A DNA stretch of 64,000 nucleotides from Ectobacillus ponti (GCF_024294785.1 NZ_JANCLT010000002.1:62001-126000), one strand, 5' to 3'; positions 34,591-43,589 are shown, numbered from the stretch's first letter. Notes: a model not told the origin generated them from the sequence alone. Program-made: numbers and translations.

Positions 34591-35732
34591 GACAGGCAGT
34601 CATTGTCGCGGCAAAGCGCACCGCCATCGGCAGAATCGGCGGCATGCTCCGCCACATCCCGCCAGAAGGGCTGGCGGCCGCTGTGATACGAAATATTGTA
34701 GAAGACTATCAGCTGGAGCCGGCAAGCATTGACGAGGTGATCCTCGGCAACGCGGTCGGTCCCGGCGGCAACCTGGCACGGCTGTCTTCCCTGACAGCAG
34801 GCTTGCCCGTCTCTGTTCCCGGTGTCACGATTGACCGGCAATGCGGCTCCGGATTGGAGGCTGTCAATCTGGCAGCGCGTCTCATTCAGAACGGAGCCGG
34901 CGACATCTATCTGGCTGGCGGAGTAGAAAGCACAAGCCTTGCCCCTTGGCGCATGGAAAAGCCGGCGGCACTGACAGGAATGCCGCGGCTATACACACGC
35001 GCCCGCTTCTCTCCAGATGAGATCGGCGACCCGGACATGGGCATCGCGGCTGAAAATGTAGCCGCACAATTTGGCATCTCCCGGGAGGATCAGGACCGTT
35101 TTGCGCTGCATAGCCATGAAAAAGCCGTCCGCTCGCAGCAAAGCGGCCGCTTTGCCGCTGAGATTGTCCCGGTTCAAGGGATGGACCAGGATGAATGTCC
35201 GCGCCCGGACACAAGCCTGAGGAGGCTGCAGCGGCTCCGCCCTGTGTTTCAGGCAGACGGCACCGTGACGGCCGGCAATGCCTGTCCGGTCAACGACGGG
35301 GCAGCCCTTGTGCTTCTCATGTCGGCAGACAAATGCCGGGAGCTGGGCCTCCGCCCTCTTGCCCGCTTTGTTGACAGCACAAGCGCCGGCGTGGATCCCA
35401 ATCTGCTTGGCATCGGACCGGTCCCGGCGGTGCAGAAGCTGCTGGCGCGAACCGGCCTCCGCGTTGACGACATCGACCTTGTCGAGTTTAACGAAGCCTT
35501 CGCCTCCCAAGTGCTTGCTTCACTCCGGGAGCTGCGAATTCCGGAGGAAAAGGTGAACATCGGCGGCGGGGCCCTCGCCCTCGGCCATCCGTACGGCGCT
35601 TCCGGCGCCATCCTCATCACCCGCCTTTGCATGGAGCTGCAGCGGACACAGTCCCGCTACGGGCTGGCCACACTCGGCATCGGCGGCGGGCTCGGTGTCG
35701 CAACGCTGCTGGAACGGGTGGAGAAAGCATGA
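34587..35732 (+). CDS. Thiolase-family protein with altered active site (YhfS-like)
   Basis: This 381-residue thiolase-fold protein has the nucleophilic Cys in TIDRQCGSGLEAVNLAAR, the NEAF motif (VEFNEAFASQVL) and the catalytic His in GHPYGASGA. The last motif, normally CxG, reads LGIGGGLG, so the general acid-base Cys is replaced by Gly. It may therefore do a partial reaction or a decarboxylative condensation rather than ordinary thiolysis. The start is the ATG at 34587 overlapping the ligase stop (ATGA), with GGAGGAG upstream. It overlaps the next gene in the same way. Confidence 0.88.
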   Translation: MRQAVIVAAKRTAIGRIGGMLRHIPPEGLAAAVIRNIVEDYQLEPASIDEVILGNAVGPGGNLARLSSLTAGLPVSVPGVTIDRQCGSGLEAVNLAARLIQNGAGDIYLAGGVESTSLAPWRMEKPAALTGMPRLYTRARFSPDEIGDPDMGIAAENVAAQFGISREDQDRFALHSHEKAVRSQQSGRFAAEIVPVQGMDQDECPRPDTSLRRLQRLRPVFQADGTVTAGNACPVNDGAALVLLMSADKCRELGLRPLARFVDSTSAGVDPNLLGIGPVPAVQKLLARTGLRVDDIDLVEFNEAFASQVLASLRELRIPEEKVNIGGGALALGHPYGASGAILITRLCMELQRTQSRYGLATLGIGGGLGVATLLERVEKA

Positions 35733-36076
35733 AAACAGAGCCTGTACAAATCACCCTTACACAAGAGATGATGGACAGCCTGAATGCCGCTCTGGGCACG
35801 GAGGGACTGCCGCCGACGCTTCCCTTTCTGTTCTGGAAGCTGATTGAGGTCCCCTGGCTGCAGCATGCGGGGCCCATCATTCACGGCGAGCAAAGCTTTA
35901 TCTATCGGCAGCCGCTGCAGCTCAATCAAACCTATACAGTTGTCATTTCCTTAACCGCAAGCAGGGAAAAAGGAAACAGACGGTTTTTATATCACGAGCT
36001 GGAGGTGCGGGACACGGACGGCTGCGTCGCGGCCATCTGCTCCTCCACCTTCATCGTACAGGGGGAGAAATCATGA
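35729..36076 (+). CDS. Hotdog-fold dehydratase subunit (MaoC N-terminal type)
   Basis: This 115-residue protein looks like the N-terminal, FAS1-type half of a hotdog hydratase: LPFLFWKLIEVPWLQHAGPI followed by IHGEQSFIYRQPLQLNQTYT. Such proteins usually pair with a catalytic MaoC domain, here supplied by the next gene. It overlaps both neighbours by four bases (ATGA), so it is part of a tightly coupled set. Likely role: forming a hydratase/dehydratase heterodimer acting on 3-hydroxyacyl thioesters. Confidence 0.8.
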   Translation: MKTEPVQITLTQEMMDSLNAALGTEGLPPTLPFLFWKLIEVPWLQHAGPIIHGEQSFIYRQPLQLNQTYTVVISLTASREKGNRRFLYHELEVRDTDGCVAAICSSTFIVQGEKS

Positions 36077-37245
36077 GATTCCTTGCAGGACAAGAGCTGC
36101 CAACAAGCTTTTCCATTACCGTTACACCTGATATGGTACAGCAATACGCACACGCTTCCGGCGACCACAGCAGCATCCATCTCGATGATGCCGCGGCCCG
36201 CGATGCCGGCTTTTCCGGTGCGATTGCCCACGGCATGCTGTCGATGGGGCTTTGCACCCGGCTGCTTGCACCACTGCAGGGCGGCACCCTGCTTCAATTC
36301 GATGCCCGCTTTCTCTCTCCGCTCTTGGTCGGGCAAACGCTGCACATCAGCGGCCGGACTGAGAGCGTGGACGGCCGCATAGTGAACGTTGTGTTCCGGG
36401 GCGCAAGCAAGGAAGCAGACATTTTGCATGGATCCTTCGTGCTTGAGACAAGCCCGCTGCATGGACAGACTGCCATCATTACCGGCTCCACACGCGGAAT
36501 CGGCAAGAGCATGGCGCTGCGTCTTGCCCGGGAAGGGGCGGCTGTGATTATCAACGGCCGGACACAGGAAGGCGTGGATGCGGTTGTGGCAGACATTCAA
36601 GCCTTGGGCGGACAGGCGGCCGGCGTTGCCGGCTCTGTTGCGGACATGGAGACAGGCGAGCGGCTGCTGCAGGCAGCCCTCACCCATTTCGGCCGGGCGG
36701 ATTATCTCATCAACAATGCCGGCATTACCCGCGACCGCATGGCCCATAAGATAGCTGAACTGGAATGGGATGAGGTGCTGAATGTTCATCTGAAAGGCGC
36801 CTTTTCCTGCAGCAAGCCCTTCCTCCGGCAAGCCCGCACAAGTGGCGGCACGATTATCAATGTGGTCTCCTCCGCCGGCTGGGAAGGTGTGCCGGGGCAG
36901 CTGAATTACAGTGCGGCCAAGGCCGGTCTGCTCGGAATGACCATGACGCTTGCCAAGGAAGGGGCGCGCTCCGGCATCCGGGTGTACGCCGTGGCACCCG
37001 CTGCCTTAACAGACATGACACGTCCGCTTATCGAGCGGGCACAGGCGGATGCTGCCGCCGGCAACCGCGAATTGGATTCCTATTGGCAGGTCGGAAGTGC
37101 CGAGGAGGTCGCCGCCTTTGTGCGCCAGCTGCTCGTGGAGGGCACACTGGCTGAATCCGGCAGCATCTATGCGGTAAACGGCAAAAAGGCCGAACGGCTG
37201 ACCTTGACCATGCAGCGGGAGGCACTCACTTCTAAGGGGGATTAA
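36073..37245 (+). CDS. Fusion of MaoC-type hydratase and FabG-like reductase
   Basis: The protein has 390 residues. Residues about 1-125 form a MaoC (R)-specific hydratase with the catalytic stretch YAHASGDHSSIHLDD and IAHGMLSMGL. Residues about 130-380 are a short-chain dehydrogenase with TGSTRGIGKSMALRLAREGA, LINNAGITRDRM, and the catalytic Ser and YSAAKAG (NVVSSAGWEGVPGQLNYSAA). The enzyme could reduce 3-oxoacyl-CoA and dehydrate the (R)-alcohol in one chain. It ends two bases before the next gene. Confidence 0.9.
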   Translation: MRFLAGQELPTSFSITVTPDMVQQYAHASGDHSSIHLDDAAARDAGFSGAIAHGMLSMGLCTRLLAPLQGGTLLQFDARFLSPLLVGQTLHISGRTESVDGRIVNVVFRGASKEADILHGSFVLETSPLHGQTAIITGSTRGIGKSMALRLAREGAAVIINGRTQEGVDAVVADIQALGGQAAGVAGSVADMETGERLLQAALTHFGRADYLINNAGITRDRMAHKIAELEWDEVLNVHLKGAFSCSKPFLRQARTSGGTIINVVSSAGWEGVPGQLNYSAAKAGLLGMTMTLAKEGARSGIRVYAVAPAALTDMTRPLIERAQADAAAGNRELDSYWQVGSAEEVAAFVRQLLVEGTLAESGSIYAVNGKKAERLTLTMQREALTSKGD

Positions 37246-37246
37246 C

Positions 37247-37807
37247 ATGAAATTCGTTTTACTATTCGGACCGCAGGCTTCAGGCAAAATGACGGTCGGA
37301 CATGAATTAGAAAAGCTGACAGCGCTGAAGCTGTTTCATAACCATATGACCATTGATCTCGTACTGCCGTTTTTCCCATTCGGCTCCCCTTCCTTCAACC
37401 GGCTGGTGAAGCTGTTCCGGCGGGAGATGTTTGAAGAGGTGGCGGCAAGTGACCTGTACGGGATGATTTTCACCTACGTCTGGGCCTTTGACCATGAAGG
37501 CGACTGGAAATTTATTGAGGGCATCTGCGAGATCTTCCGGTCACGCGGCGCTGATATTTGTTTTGTCGAACTGGAAACCGATGTGGAAGAACGGCTGCAG
37601 CGCAACAAAACACCGCACCGCCTCGCCCATAAGCCGACAAAGCGCAACCTGGAGCACTCGGAGCAAAACCTTCTCGAGGATATGCAGAAATACCGGCTGA
37701 ACTCGCTTCCGGGTGAAGTTCAGGAGAAGAACTACATACGGATTGACAATACGAACCTGACTGCGGCAGAAACAGCCGCTCTCATTCAAAAAACATTCCA
37801 GCTGTAG
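37247..37807 (+). CDS. P-loop kinase-like ATPase
   Basis: This 186-residue nucleoside/shikimate kinase-like protein has a Walker A at the very N-terminus (LLFGPQASGKMTVG) and an FVELETDVEERLQRN segment typical of small kinases. AAGGGGG lies just upstream. It directly follows the MaoC-SDR gene and shares its transcript and terminator, but the function has no obvious link to acyl-CoA metabolism. It may be a passenger in the operon. Confidence 0.8.
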   Translation: MKFVLLFGPQASGKMTVGHELEKLTALKLFHNHMTIDLVLPFFPFGSPSFNRLVKLFRREMFEEVAASDLYGMIFTYVWAFDHEGDWKFIEGICEIFRSRGADICFVELETDVEERLQRNKTPHRLAHKPTKRNLEHSEQNLLEDMQKYRLNSLPGEVQEKNYIRIDNTNLTAAETAALIQKTFQL

Positions 37808-37812
37808 CAGCA

Positions 37813-37841
37813 GAAAGGGCCCCGGATTGGGGCCCTTCTTT
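37813..37841 (+). terminator. Terminator of the acyl-CoA operon
   Basis: AAGGGCCCC pairs with GGGGCCCTT around a five-base loop, followed by CTTTC. From here to 38056 I see no gene or clear element. Confidence 0.8.
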
Positions 37842-38056
37842 CATTTACGTGCCCCGGCTCCCATGGAGACATCTGGAAGTGCAAAGCTGTCCGGTTTACG
37901 GGGGAGGTGTCGGGTTCCGCCGGCAGCTTATCAGGCACTTGTCGGGTTTTCCAGTACAGATGGGTAAAATAGACGAAAAGCAGCCCTGATATGCTGGGAT
38001 TGGAAGGTCATAGCCCCCATATCAGCTGTAATTAGCTTGCTCCTCTTCTTAGCATA

Positions 38057-38087
38057 CAAAAAAACTGCCGGCAGCAGCCGGCAGTTC
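38057..38087 (-). terminator. Terminator of the lactate permease gene
   Basis: AACTGCCGGC pairs with GCCGGCAGTT around a four-base loop and is followed by T's on the minus strand. Confidence 0.93.
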
Positions 38088-38104
38088 TGATCCACCATAT
38101 TTCT

Positions 38105-39763
38105 TTACGGAATCATCCAAGTCAGGAAGTAAGCTTGTACGTAAGTGATGATACCCACCAGTGTTACGAAGAACAAGCTGTGCTTCACTGTGAAGCGGAA
38201 CAGATCAGACTCTTTGCCAACCAGGCCTACAGCCGCACAAGCGATTGCGATGGACTGTGGAGAAATCATTTTGCCTGTTACGCCGCCTGTTGTGTTGGAA
38301 GCAACCATCAGTACGTCGCTTACACCAATCTGCTGTGCTGTGATAGCTTGCAGAGCACTGAACAATGCGTTCGCAGAAGTGTCGGAGCCTGTCAGGAATA
38401 CGCCCAGCCAGCCAAGGAATGGCGCAAAGAACGGGAACGCGCCGCCAGTCTTCGCCAATGCCAATGCCAGCGTGGAGGACAGACCGGAGTAGTTTGCAAT
38501 GTACGCAAAGCCAAGTACAAAACCGATAGACAGGATTGGAAGACGCAATTCCTTCATTGTTTCACCGAATGTGGAAACTGCATCCTTCACGTTCATACGC
38601 AGCAGCACGATGGAGATCAGCGCTGCGATCAGGATCGCTGTACCAGTTGCATCAATTACGTTCAGCTTATACACCGCTTCATACGGAGTGCCTTGCTTGG
38701 CAATCGGAGCTGCCTTCAGCACAAGCTTGTCCAGGCCAGCCACGTGGAACTTCAATACCCAATTTTGCAGAGAGCCTGTTGCGAACAGGTTCTTAAATGC
38801 GTTTTGGCTCCAGATGACAACCATGATTGTCAGGATAATGAATGGAGACCAAGCCTTTGTCACCTTGCCGAATGTCAGCTTCACAGCCTGATTGCTCTGT
38901 ACCGCAGCTGCTGCTTCAGCACTTGCACCGTCTGTGCGGTAGATGTTCTTAGGCTGCCAGAACTTCAGGAAGATTGCCAATGCCACCAAGCTTACCAACG
39001 CAGATGTGATATCCGGAAGCTCAGGTCCAAGGTAAGTTGCAGTCAAGAATTGTGTCAAACCGAAGGAGCCGCCAGCCACGAACAGTGCAGGCCAAGTTTC
39101 CTTCACACCCTTGATGCCGTTCATCAGGAATACGATAAAGAATGGTACGAACAAGGACAACAATGGGAGCTGGTGACCAGCCATCTGTCCGATTCGATGA
39201 GCATCGATGCCAGTAACCTGGCCTGCAACGATAATCGGAATACCCATTGCACCGAATGCCACCGGCGCTGTGTTTGCAATCAAGCAAAGACCTGCCGCAT
39301 ACAGCGGGTTCAAGCCAAGACCTGCAAGAAGTGCTGCTGTGATGGCTACCGGAGCACCGAAGCCCGCCGCACCCTCAAGGAACGCACCGAAAGAGAAACC
39401 AATCAGGATTACCAATAGACGATGGTCATTTGTAATAGAAAGCACAGATGCGCGAATCACATCGAACTGGCCTGTCTTTACAGAAATCTTATACAGGAAT
39501 ACGGATGTAATGATAATCCAGGCAATTGGCCAAAGACCATATCCAAAACCGTAAACGGTTGCAGAAATCGCCATGGTTGCCGGCATCTTATATACAAGAA
39601 TCGCCACCGCCACTGTCAAAAGCACAGTGATGAGTCCTGCCATATACCCCTTCATGCGAAAAACTGCAAGTGCCAGGAAGAAGAACACGATTGGAATAAG
39701 TGCAACTGCGGCTGAGAGCCAGATGTTGCCAAATGGATCATAGTTCTGGACCCAAGTTTGCAT
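38105..39763 (-). CDS. lctP: L-lactate permease
   Basis: This secondary transporter for lactate (or glycolate) across the membrane has 552 residues and about twelve to fourteen helices. It shows LldP/LctP family features: [18 protein letters not shown] at the start, [20 protein letters not shown], and [20 protein letters not shown] followed by [20 protein letters not shown]. The ATG at 39763 follows AGGAG by eight bases. The upstream region has cre-like sites and a TGTGA-N6-TCACA palindrome, suggesting control by CcpA and Fnr. Confidence 0.93.
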   Translation of the reverse strand: MQTWVQNYDPFGNIWLSAAVALIPIVFFFLALAVFRMKGYMAGLITVLLTVAVAILVYKMPATMAISATVYGFGYGLWPIAWIIITSVFLYKISVKTGQFDVIRASVLSITNDHRLLVILIGFSFGAFLEGAAGFGAPVAITAALLAGLGLNPLYAAGLCLIANTAPVAFGAMGIPIIVAGQVTGIDAHRIGQMAGHQLPLLSLFVPFFIVFLMNGIKGVKETWPALFVAGGSFGLTQFLTATYLGPELPDITSALVSLVALAIFLKFWQPKNIYRTDGASAEAAAAVQSNQAVKLTFGKVTKAWSPFIILTIMVVIWSQNAFKNLFATGSLQNWVLKFHVAGLDKLVLKAAPIAKQGTPYEAVYKLNVIDATGTAILIAALISIVLLRMNVKDAVSTFGETMKELRLPILSIGFVLGFAYIANYSGLSSTLALALAKTGGAFPFFAPFLGWLGVFLTGSDTSANALFSALQAITAQQIGVSDVLMVASNTTGGVTGKMISPQSIAIACAAVGLVGKESDLFRFTVKHSLFFVTLVGIITYVQAYFLTWMIP

Positions 39764-39866
39764 ACCTTCATCTCCTTTAAACATTATCATAATGTAAAAT
39801 AAAAAGTGCTATCTGCATCCCACCGGATGAGTTGACTGTATGGTCATCATACCTCTTACCCAAAAA

Positions 39867-39893
39867 GTAAAACGTTTTCATAAAACGCTTACA
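39867..39893. promoter_or_regulatory. Two abutting cre-like sites upstream of lctP
   Basis: GTAAAACGTTTTCA (39867-39880) and ATAAAACGCTTACA (39880-39893) each match the CcpA consensus core except for the first two bases. They lie about 105-130 bases before the lctP start codon and would give carbon catabolite repression. Confidence 0.5.
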
Positions 39894-40007
39894 TTTGCAG
39901 GAACTGGATGCTGTATTATTAATCTACCATACTTTTATTCTTTTACATAGCCCTTTTCGACATTTTTTTGTATTTTTTGTGACAAAAAATTTAAACCTGG
40001 CTAAAAC

Positions 40008-40023
40008 TGTGATGAATGTCACA
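40008..40023. promoter_or_regulatory. Fnr/CRP-type palindrome TGTGA-N6-TCACA
   Basis: TGTGATGAATGTCACA is a perfect consensus site for the Fnr/CRP family. It lies 245 bases upstream of lctP. I could not find a good -10 box at the usual distance on the minus strand, so its target promoter is uncertain. Confidence 0.6.
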
Positions 40024-40062
40024 CTTCAGACAAAAAGAGAAGACAGTTTCCCCTGCCTCCTC

Positions 40063-40461
40063 CTATGGCAGCTCCAGTCTCTGTACAAGCCGTTCCAGCT
40101 TCTCAAACAGCGGCAGCTTGGCTTTTGCCGGATTTGTAAAGTACACAATGAGCACAGGCCCCTTGACGAAGTACAGCGGAATGAGAAAATCCCACTCCAG
40201 CGAGGCCTCTTGCTCCAGCTTCAACTTGGCTTGCCTGGCTTCCTTCCCGTCCGGGAACAGATACACAGCCAAGCCATCACCATCCTGCAGGCCATAATAC
40301 CGATGCGGCTGCGGCAGCTGAAGCGGCGGCGCCTCCTGCTTCTGCCGCAGCGTATAGCCGCTTTGGGCAAAATGGGCCTCCACCCGCTCATAGATTTGTG
40401 CTTCTCTGCCGCAGCCGCACAGGCAAAGAAGCAGCAGCAGAGATATGCTTATGCGTCTCAT
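40063..40461 (-). CDS. Small lipoprotein paired with the histidine kinase
   Basis: This 132-residue protein has a lipoprotein signal, ISLLLLLCLCGCG, with candidate lipobox cysteines near residue 15-17. The mature part is mixed and ends KLPLFEKLERLVQRLELP. Its start overlaps the kinase stop by four bases (ATGA), so it is co-translated with the kinase. It could be an extracytoplasmic accessory to the sensor. Family not recognised. Confidence 0.75.
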   Translation of the reverse strand: MRRISISLLLLLCLCGCGREAQIYERVEAHFAQSGYTLRQKQEAPPLQLPQPHRYYGLQDGDGLAVYLFPDGKEARQAKLKLEQEASLEWDFLIPLYFVKGPVLIVYFTNPAKAKLPLFEKLERLVQRLELP

Positions 40462-42857
40462 TGCACAGTCTCCCTGGCGGCCGGAGAAGCCAGCGGCAGG
40501 AAAATATCAACCGTTGTCCCCTTGCCCACCTCGCTGGCAAACCGCATTTCGCCCTTATGGTTGTCCACAATGCTATAGCTGATCATCGTGCCGAGCCCCG
40601 TCCCTTTCTCCTTTGTCGTAAAGAAGACCTGGCCGACCTTGGGCAAATACTCCTGCGGAATGCCGCAGCCTTCATCCTGAAAGCGGATTTTGACCCGTCC
40701 TTCCTCTTCCGTGCAAAACACTGAAATGTTTCCTCCCTCAGGCATTGCTTCCATCGCATTCTTTAACACATTGAGACATACCTGCTTCAGCTTGTTCTCG
40801 ACGCAGTATACCGGGATGCTGCCGCCCTCGCAGTAGTTCAGAATGCGGATATTGTCCATATTGGCCTGCGGCTGCAGCAAAGTGATGACATCGTGAAGAA
40901 TGGAACATAGGTTCTTGCGGGCAAAATCACTTTTGTTCGGCTTCGCCAACAGCAGCAGCTCTCCCACAATATCATTGATCCGGTCGATTTCACTAAGCAT
41001 AATATGAATATATTCCGCCTGCCCCTGCTGCTTGTCATACCCGAACAGCTGGACAAAGCCCTTCAGGCTCGTCAACGGATTCCGGATTTCGTGGGCGATG
41101 CCGGCCGCCAGTTCGCCGACAAGCTTCAGCTTCTCGGACTGCTGCAGAAGCTCCTGGCTTCGTTTACGCTCCGTAATATCCGTCAGCAGCACATACAAAG
41201 CCGGTTCCCCCCTGTATACAACCGACAAGGCCCTTGCCTCCACGATGCAAGCATCTCCGCCCAGGCGCTGCAGCTGCACCTCCACCGGCAAGGCCACCCC
41301 GTCCGTCCGCTGCTTCCGGGCTGCTTCATGCATAGCCTGCGCCCCTGCATCACCCAAGAGATCCGGAAGGCTCATTTGCATAATGGAAGCATACGGAACA
41401 CGCAGCAGCCTGCGGCCGGTCTCATTCGCGTACACAATCTCATTCTCCCGGAAAATAAAAATGGCGTTTGGCGAGCTCTCCACAATCCGCCGGTAGCGTT
41501 CTTCGCTCTCCTGAATTTGCAGCTCCATCTGCTTCTGCTCTGTCACATCCTGATTGGTGCCGACAAGACGCCGGGCCTGCCCCTTCCCATCATATATTAT
41601 CTTGCCCCGGGAACGGACATGGCGCACCTCCCCTGTATGCGGGCGAATCACCCGGTATTCTGTTTCATATATCCCGCATCGAATGGCAGTGGATACAGCC
41701 TGGTTCAGCTTTGGGCGATCATCAGGATGAAGGGAGGCAAGCACAGCCGGAAAGCTTGAGATGCTGCCGCTTTCCCGGCCGAAAATATGGAGGTTCTGCT
41801 GTGAATGCGTGAATGTATCGTGGCCAAGCTCCCACTCAAAGCTGCCGATATTGGTAATCTCCTGAGCGCTGGCCAGCAGCTGGGCGCTCCGGCGCAGCTC
41901 CTCCTCCCGCTGCACACGCTCTGTAATATCCCGGGGGACCGTAATCAGCTGCCGGCCTTCATGCTTGCTGCCCACTGTTTCAAACCAATTGTAGGAGCCA
42001 TCCTTCTTCCTCATGCGGAACGTAAAGACCTCTTCTGCCACCCCTGTTGTCCAAAAGCTCCCCCGGACCATGTCCAGCTCCTCGGGATGCAGCAAAGAGG
42101 ATACCTTCCGTCCGGTCAGCTCATGCGGCTCATAGCCAAGCAGCCTTTTACAGGCGGGGGACACGTATAAGATGTACCCATCAGCTGAAATGCGGCACAG
42201 CATATCGGCCGAATTCTCCGCCAAGATACGATAATTCTTCTCACTTACATTCCAAAGGCGCCGGAGCAGCTGTACCTCACGCAGGTTCTCAATCGGCAAA
42301 ATGGAAGCTGTCACTGACACCGCATAGCAAGTGGCCATGCCAATATACAACCAAATGCTTTGCTTGAAGAGAAAGGCAAGCTGTCCTGTTACGGCAAAAT
42401 AGGTGCCGATTGATATCATGACAAAGGCATACAAAATCAATGACAGCCACAGTCCCCAAATGGCCTTTGCGGACCGGCTTTGCCTGCGGAAGCCGGGTGA
42501 CACCGCACACGATGCCAGCAAAAGCAGCAATCCATCAGCCAGCGTCATATATGCAGCCAGCCCCGTCCCAAGAAAGAAACGGTATCCCGCCAGCATGAAC
42601 AGGCACACCATGCCGCCTGCCGGCCCGCTGTACAGCAAGACGACCAGGAAAGGAACCCATCGTAGATCCCAAAGAAAATCTGCTCCGCTCACAAATGGGT
42701 GCATCATACACCCTATGGCTGCGCAGCCATATATGAAGCCCGTCAGCAGCTTCATCCTCATGCCATTCTGTCTGCAGCGTTCACTCATGAGGATTACTGT
42801 AATAATCAGCGGCGGAACCAATATAATTGCAACATTCACCAGGAGCGCCTGCAGCAT
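40458..42857 (-). CDS. Membrane sensor histidine kinase with three PAS domains
   Basis: This protein of about 799 residues begins with a 5TM LytS/YhcK-like sensor region of five to six helices (about 1-195). Three PAS domains follow: about 205-330 (AENSADMLCRISADGYILYV), 335-460, and 465-585 (SSPNAIFIFRENEIVYANET). HisKA has the phospho-acceptor in LAAGIAHEIRNPLTSLKGF, and HATPase has QVCLNVLKNAMEAM, DEGCGIP and TGLGTMIS. The ATG at 42857 follows GGAGGAG by six bases. Domain order recalls sporulation-type kinases (KinB/KinD/KinE group). No response regulator is adjacent, fitting an orphan phosphorelay kinase. Confidence 0.9.
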   Translation of the reverse strand: MLQALLVNVAIILVPPLIITVILMSERCRQNGMRMKLLTGFIYGCAAIGCMMHPFVSGADFLWDLRWVPFLVVLLYSGPAGGMVCLFMLAGYRFFLGTGLAAYMTLADGLLLLLASCAVSPGFRRQSRSAKAIWGLWLSLILYAFVMISIGTYFAVTGQLAFLFKQSIWLYIGMATCYAVSVTASILPIENLREVQLLRRLWNVSEKNYRILAENSADMLCRISADGYILYVSPACKRLLGYEPHELTGRKVSSLLHPEELDMVRGSFWTTGVAEEVFTFRMRKKDGSYNWFETVGSKHEGRQLITVPRDITERVQREEELRRSAQLLASAQEITNIGSFEWELGHDTFTHSQQNLHIFGRESGSISSFPAVLASLHPDDRPKLNQAVSTAIRCGIYETEYRVIRPHTGEVRHVRSRGKIIYDGKGQARRLVGTNQDVTEQKQMELQIQESEERYRRIVESSPNAIFIFRENEIVYANETGRRLLRVPYASIMQMSLPDLLGDAGAQAMHEAARKQRTDGVALPVEVQLQRLGGDACIVEARALSVVYRGEPALYVLLTDITERKRSQELLQQSEKLKLVGELAAGIAHEIRNPLTSLKGFVQLFGYDKQQGQAEYIHIMLSEIDRINDIVGELLLLAKPNKSDFARKNLCSILHDVITLLQPQANMDNIRILNYCEGGSIPVYCVENKLKQVCLNVLKNAMEAMPEGGNISVFCTEEEGRVKIRFQDEGCGIPQEYLPKVGQVFFTTKEKGTGLGTMISYSIVDNHKGEMRFASEVGKGTTVDIFLPLASPAARETVQ

Positions 42858-43251
42858 GAATTCTCCTCCATTTTCAATCAAGTTTTGCCGAAAGAACTCT
42901 CTTTCTTGAGAAACACGAAGAGCGAAGCCCAGGCGGAAGGGAAACATCCCAGCTCCAAGTCGCATGAGAATCTGCATGACTATATAAAGGTCTTCCGATT
43001 CAAAGCTGCTCTAGATTCCATCGACAAGATGGACATAAATTTTATAATTCTAGGTAAAATAGCAATTTCCTATTAAGAAATATAGAATCGTGCTCTTTTC
43101 TGCCACAAAAGATATCGACATTTGTGAAAGATGCCATATATTTGTCAAAGAAACAGGACGAAGCTGTGACTTTTATCACATTTATAGAGGCTCCTGCCGC
43201 CTTATAATGAAGCTGTCACAATCCCATCACAATTCCCTGTATTGTACTGTA
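42858..43251. other. Intergenic region with a perfect Fnr-type site
   Basis: About 400 bases between the kinase start and the ArsR terminator. I see no protein gene. It contains a perfect TGTGA-N6-TCACA palindrome and a TATAAT box pointing to the right; both are listed separately. Plus-strand frames here lack ribosome binding sites. Confidence 0.6.
43165..43208 (+). promoter_or_regulatory. Fnr-type activator site with a -10 box at class II spacing
   Basis: TGTGACTTTTATCACA (43165-43180) is a perfect TGTGA-N6-TCACA palindrome. A consensus TATAAT lies at 43203-43208 on the plus strand. A start at about 43214 would put the palindrome centre at about -41.5, the position used by Fnr/CRP class II activators. 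Confidence 0.65.
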
Positions 43252-43296
43252 CAAAAAAAGCAGCGCCCCCGATTTCGGATGCGCTGCTTTTTTTGT
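43214..43296 (+). ncRNA. Candidate Fnr-activated small RNA
   Basis: From the predicted start (about 43214) transcription would meet a strong terminator after about 80 bases (43252-43296). The interval has no ORF with a ribosome binding site. A short, stress-controlled regulatory RNA, similar in concept to FnrS of enterobacteria, is a reasonable reading. The terminator is shared with the ArsR gene on the other strand, so the RNA overlaps the antisense 3' end of that message. Confidence 0.45.
43252..43296. terminator. Bidirectional terminator of arsR-like gene and candidate sRNA
   Basis: AAAAAAAGCAGCGC pairs with GCGCTGCTTTTTTT; a CCGA/CGG helix lies inside. T tracts occur on both strands. Confidence 0.92.
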
Positions 43297-43301
43297 CTGT
43301 T

Positions 43302-43589
43302 TTAATGAACGATCATCTGCACCAGATCGCGTACTTTATCATCCACAACCTCGTAGTAAATCTCCAGCCCTTTTCTTGTTCCCTTAATAATGTTGCCGGA
43401 GCGCAGCTTCGCCAAATGCTGGCTGATGGTAGACTGCGGCAGTTCAAATTCCTCATAGAGCGATGTGACGTTGGAAGGTCCCTTCGTGATCAGCTGGTTC
43501 ACGAGACCGAGACGGACCGGGTGCGCCAGCACCTTAATCGTCTCTGCACTTTCTACGTATTTTTCTTCGTTTGCCTTGAATCCTTGCAT
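43302..43589 (-). CDS. ArsR-family transcriptional regulator
   Basis: This 95-residue winged-helix repressor has IKVLAHPVRLGLVNQLITKG, NVTSLYEEFELPQSTISQHL and AKLRSGNIIKGTRKGLEIYY. It lacks the ELCVC metal-binding cysteine motif, so it probably senses something other than arsenic or cadmium. The ATG at 43589 follows GGGGAGG by seven bases. It is monocistronic. It resembles the second ArsR-type regulator at 63121 in length and domain order. Confidence 0.88.
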   Translation of the reverse strand: MQGFKANEEKYVESAETIKVLAHPVRLGLVNQLITKGPSNVTSLYEEFELPQSTISQHLAKLRSGNIIKGTRKGLEIYYEVVDDKVRDLVQMIVH

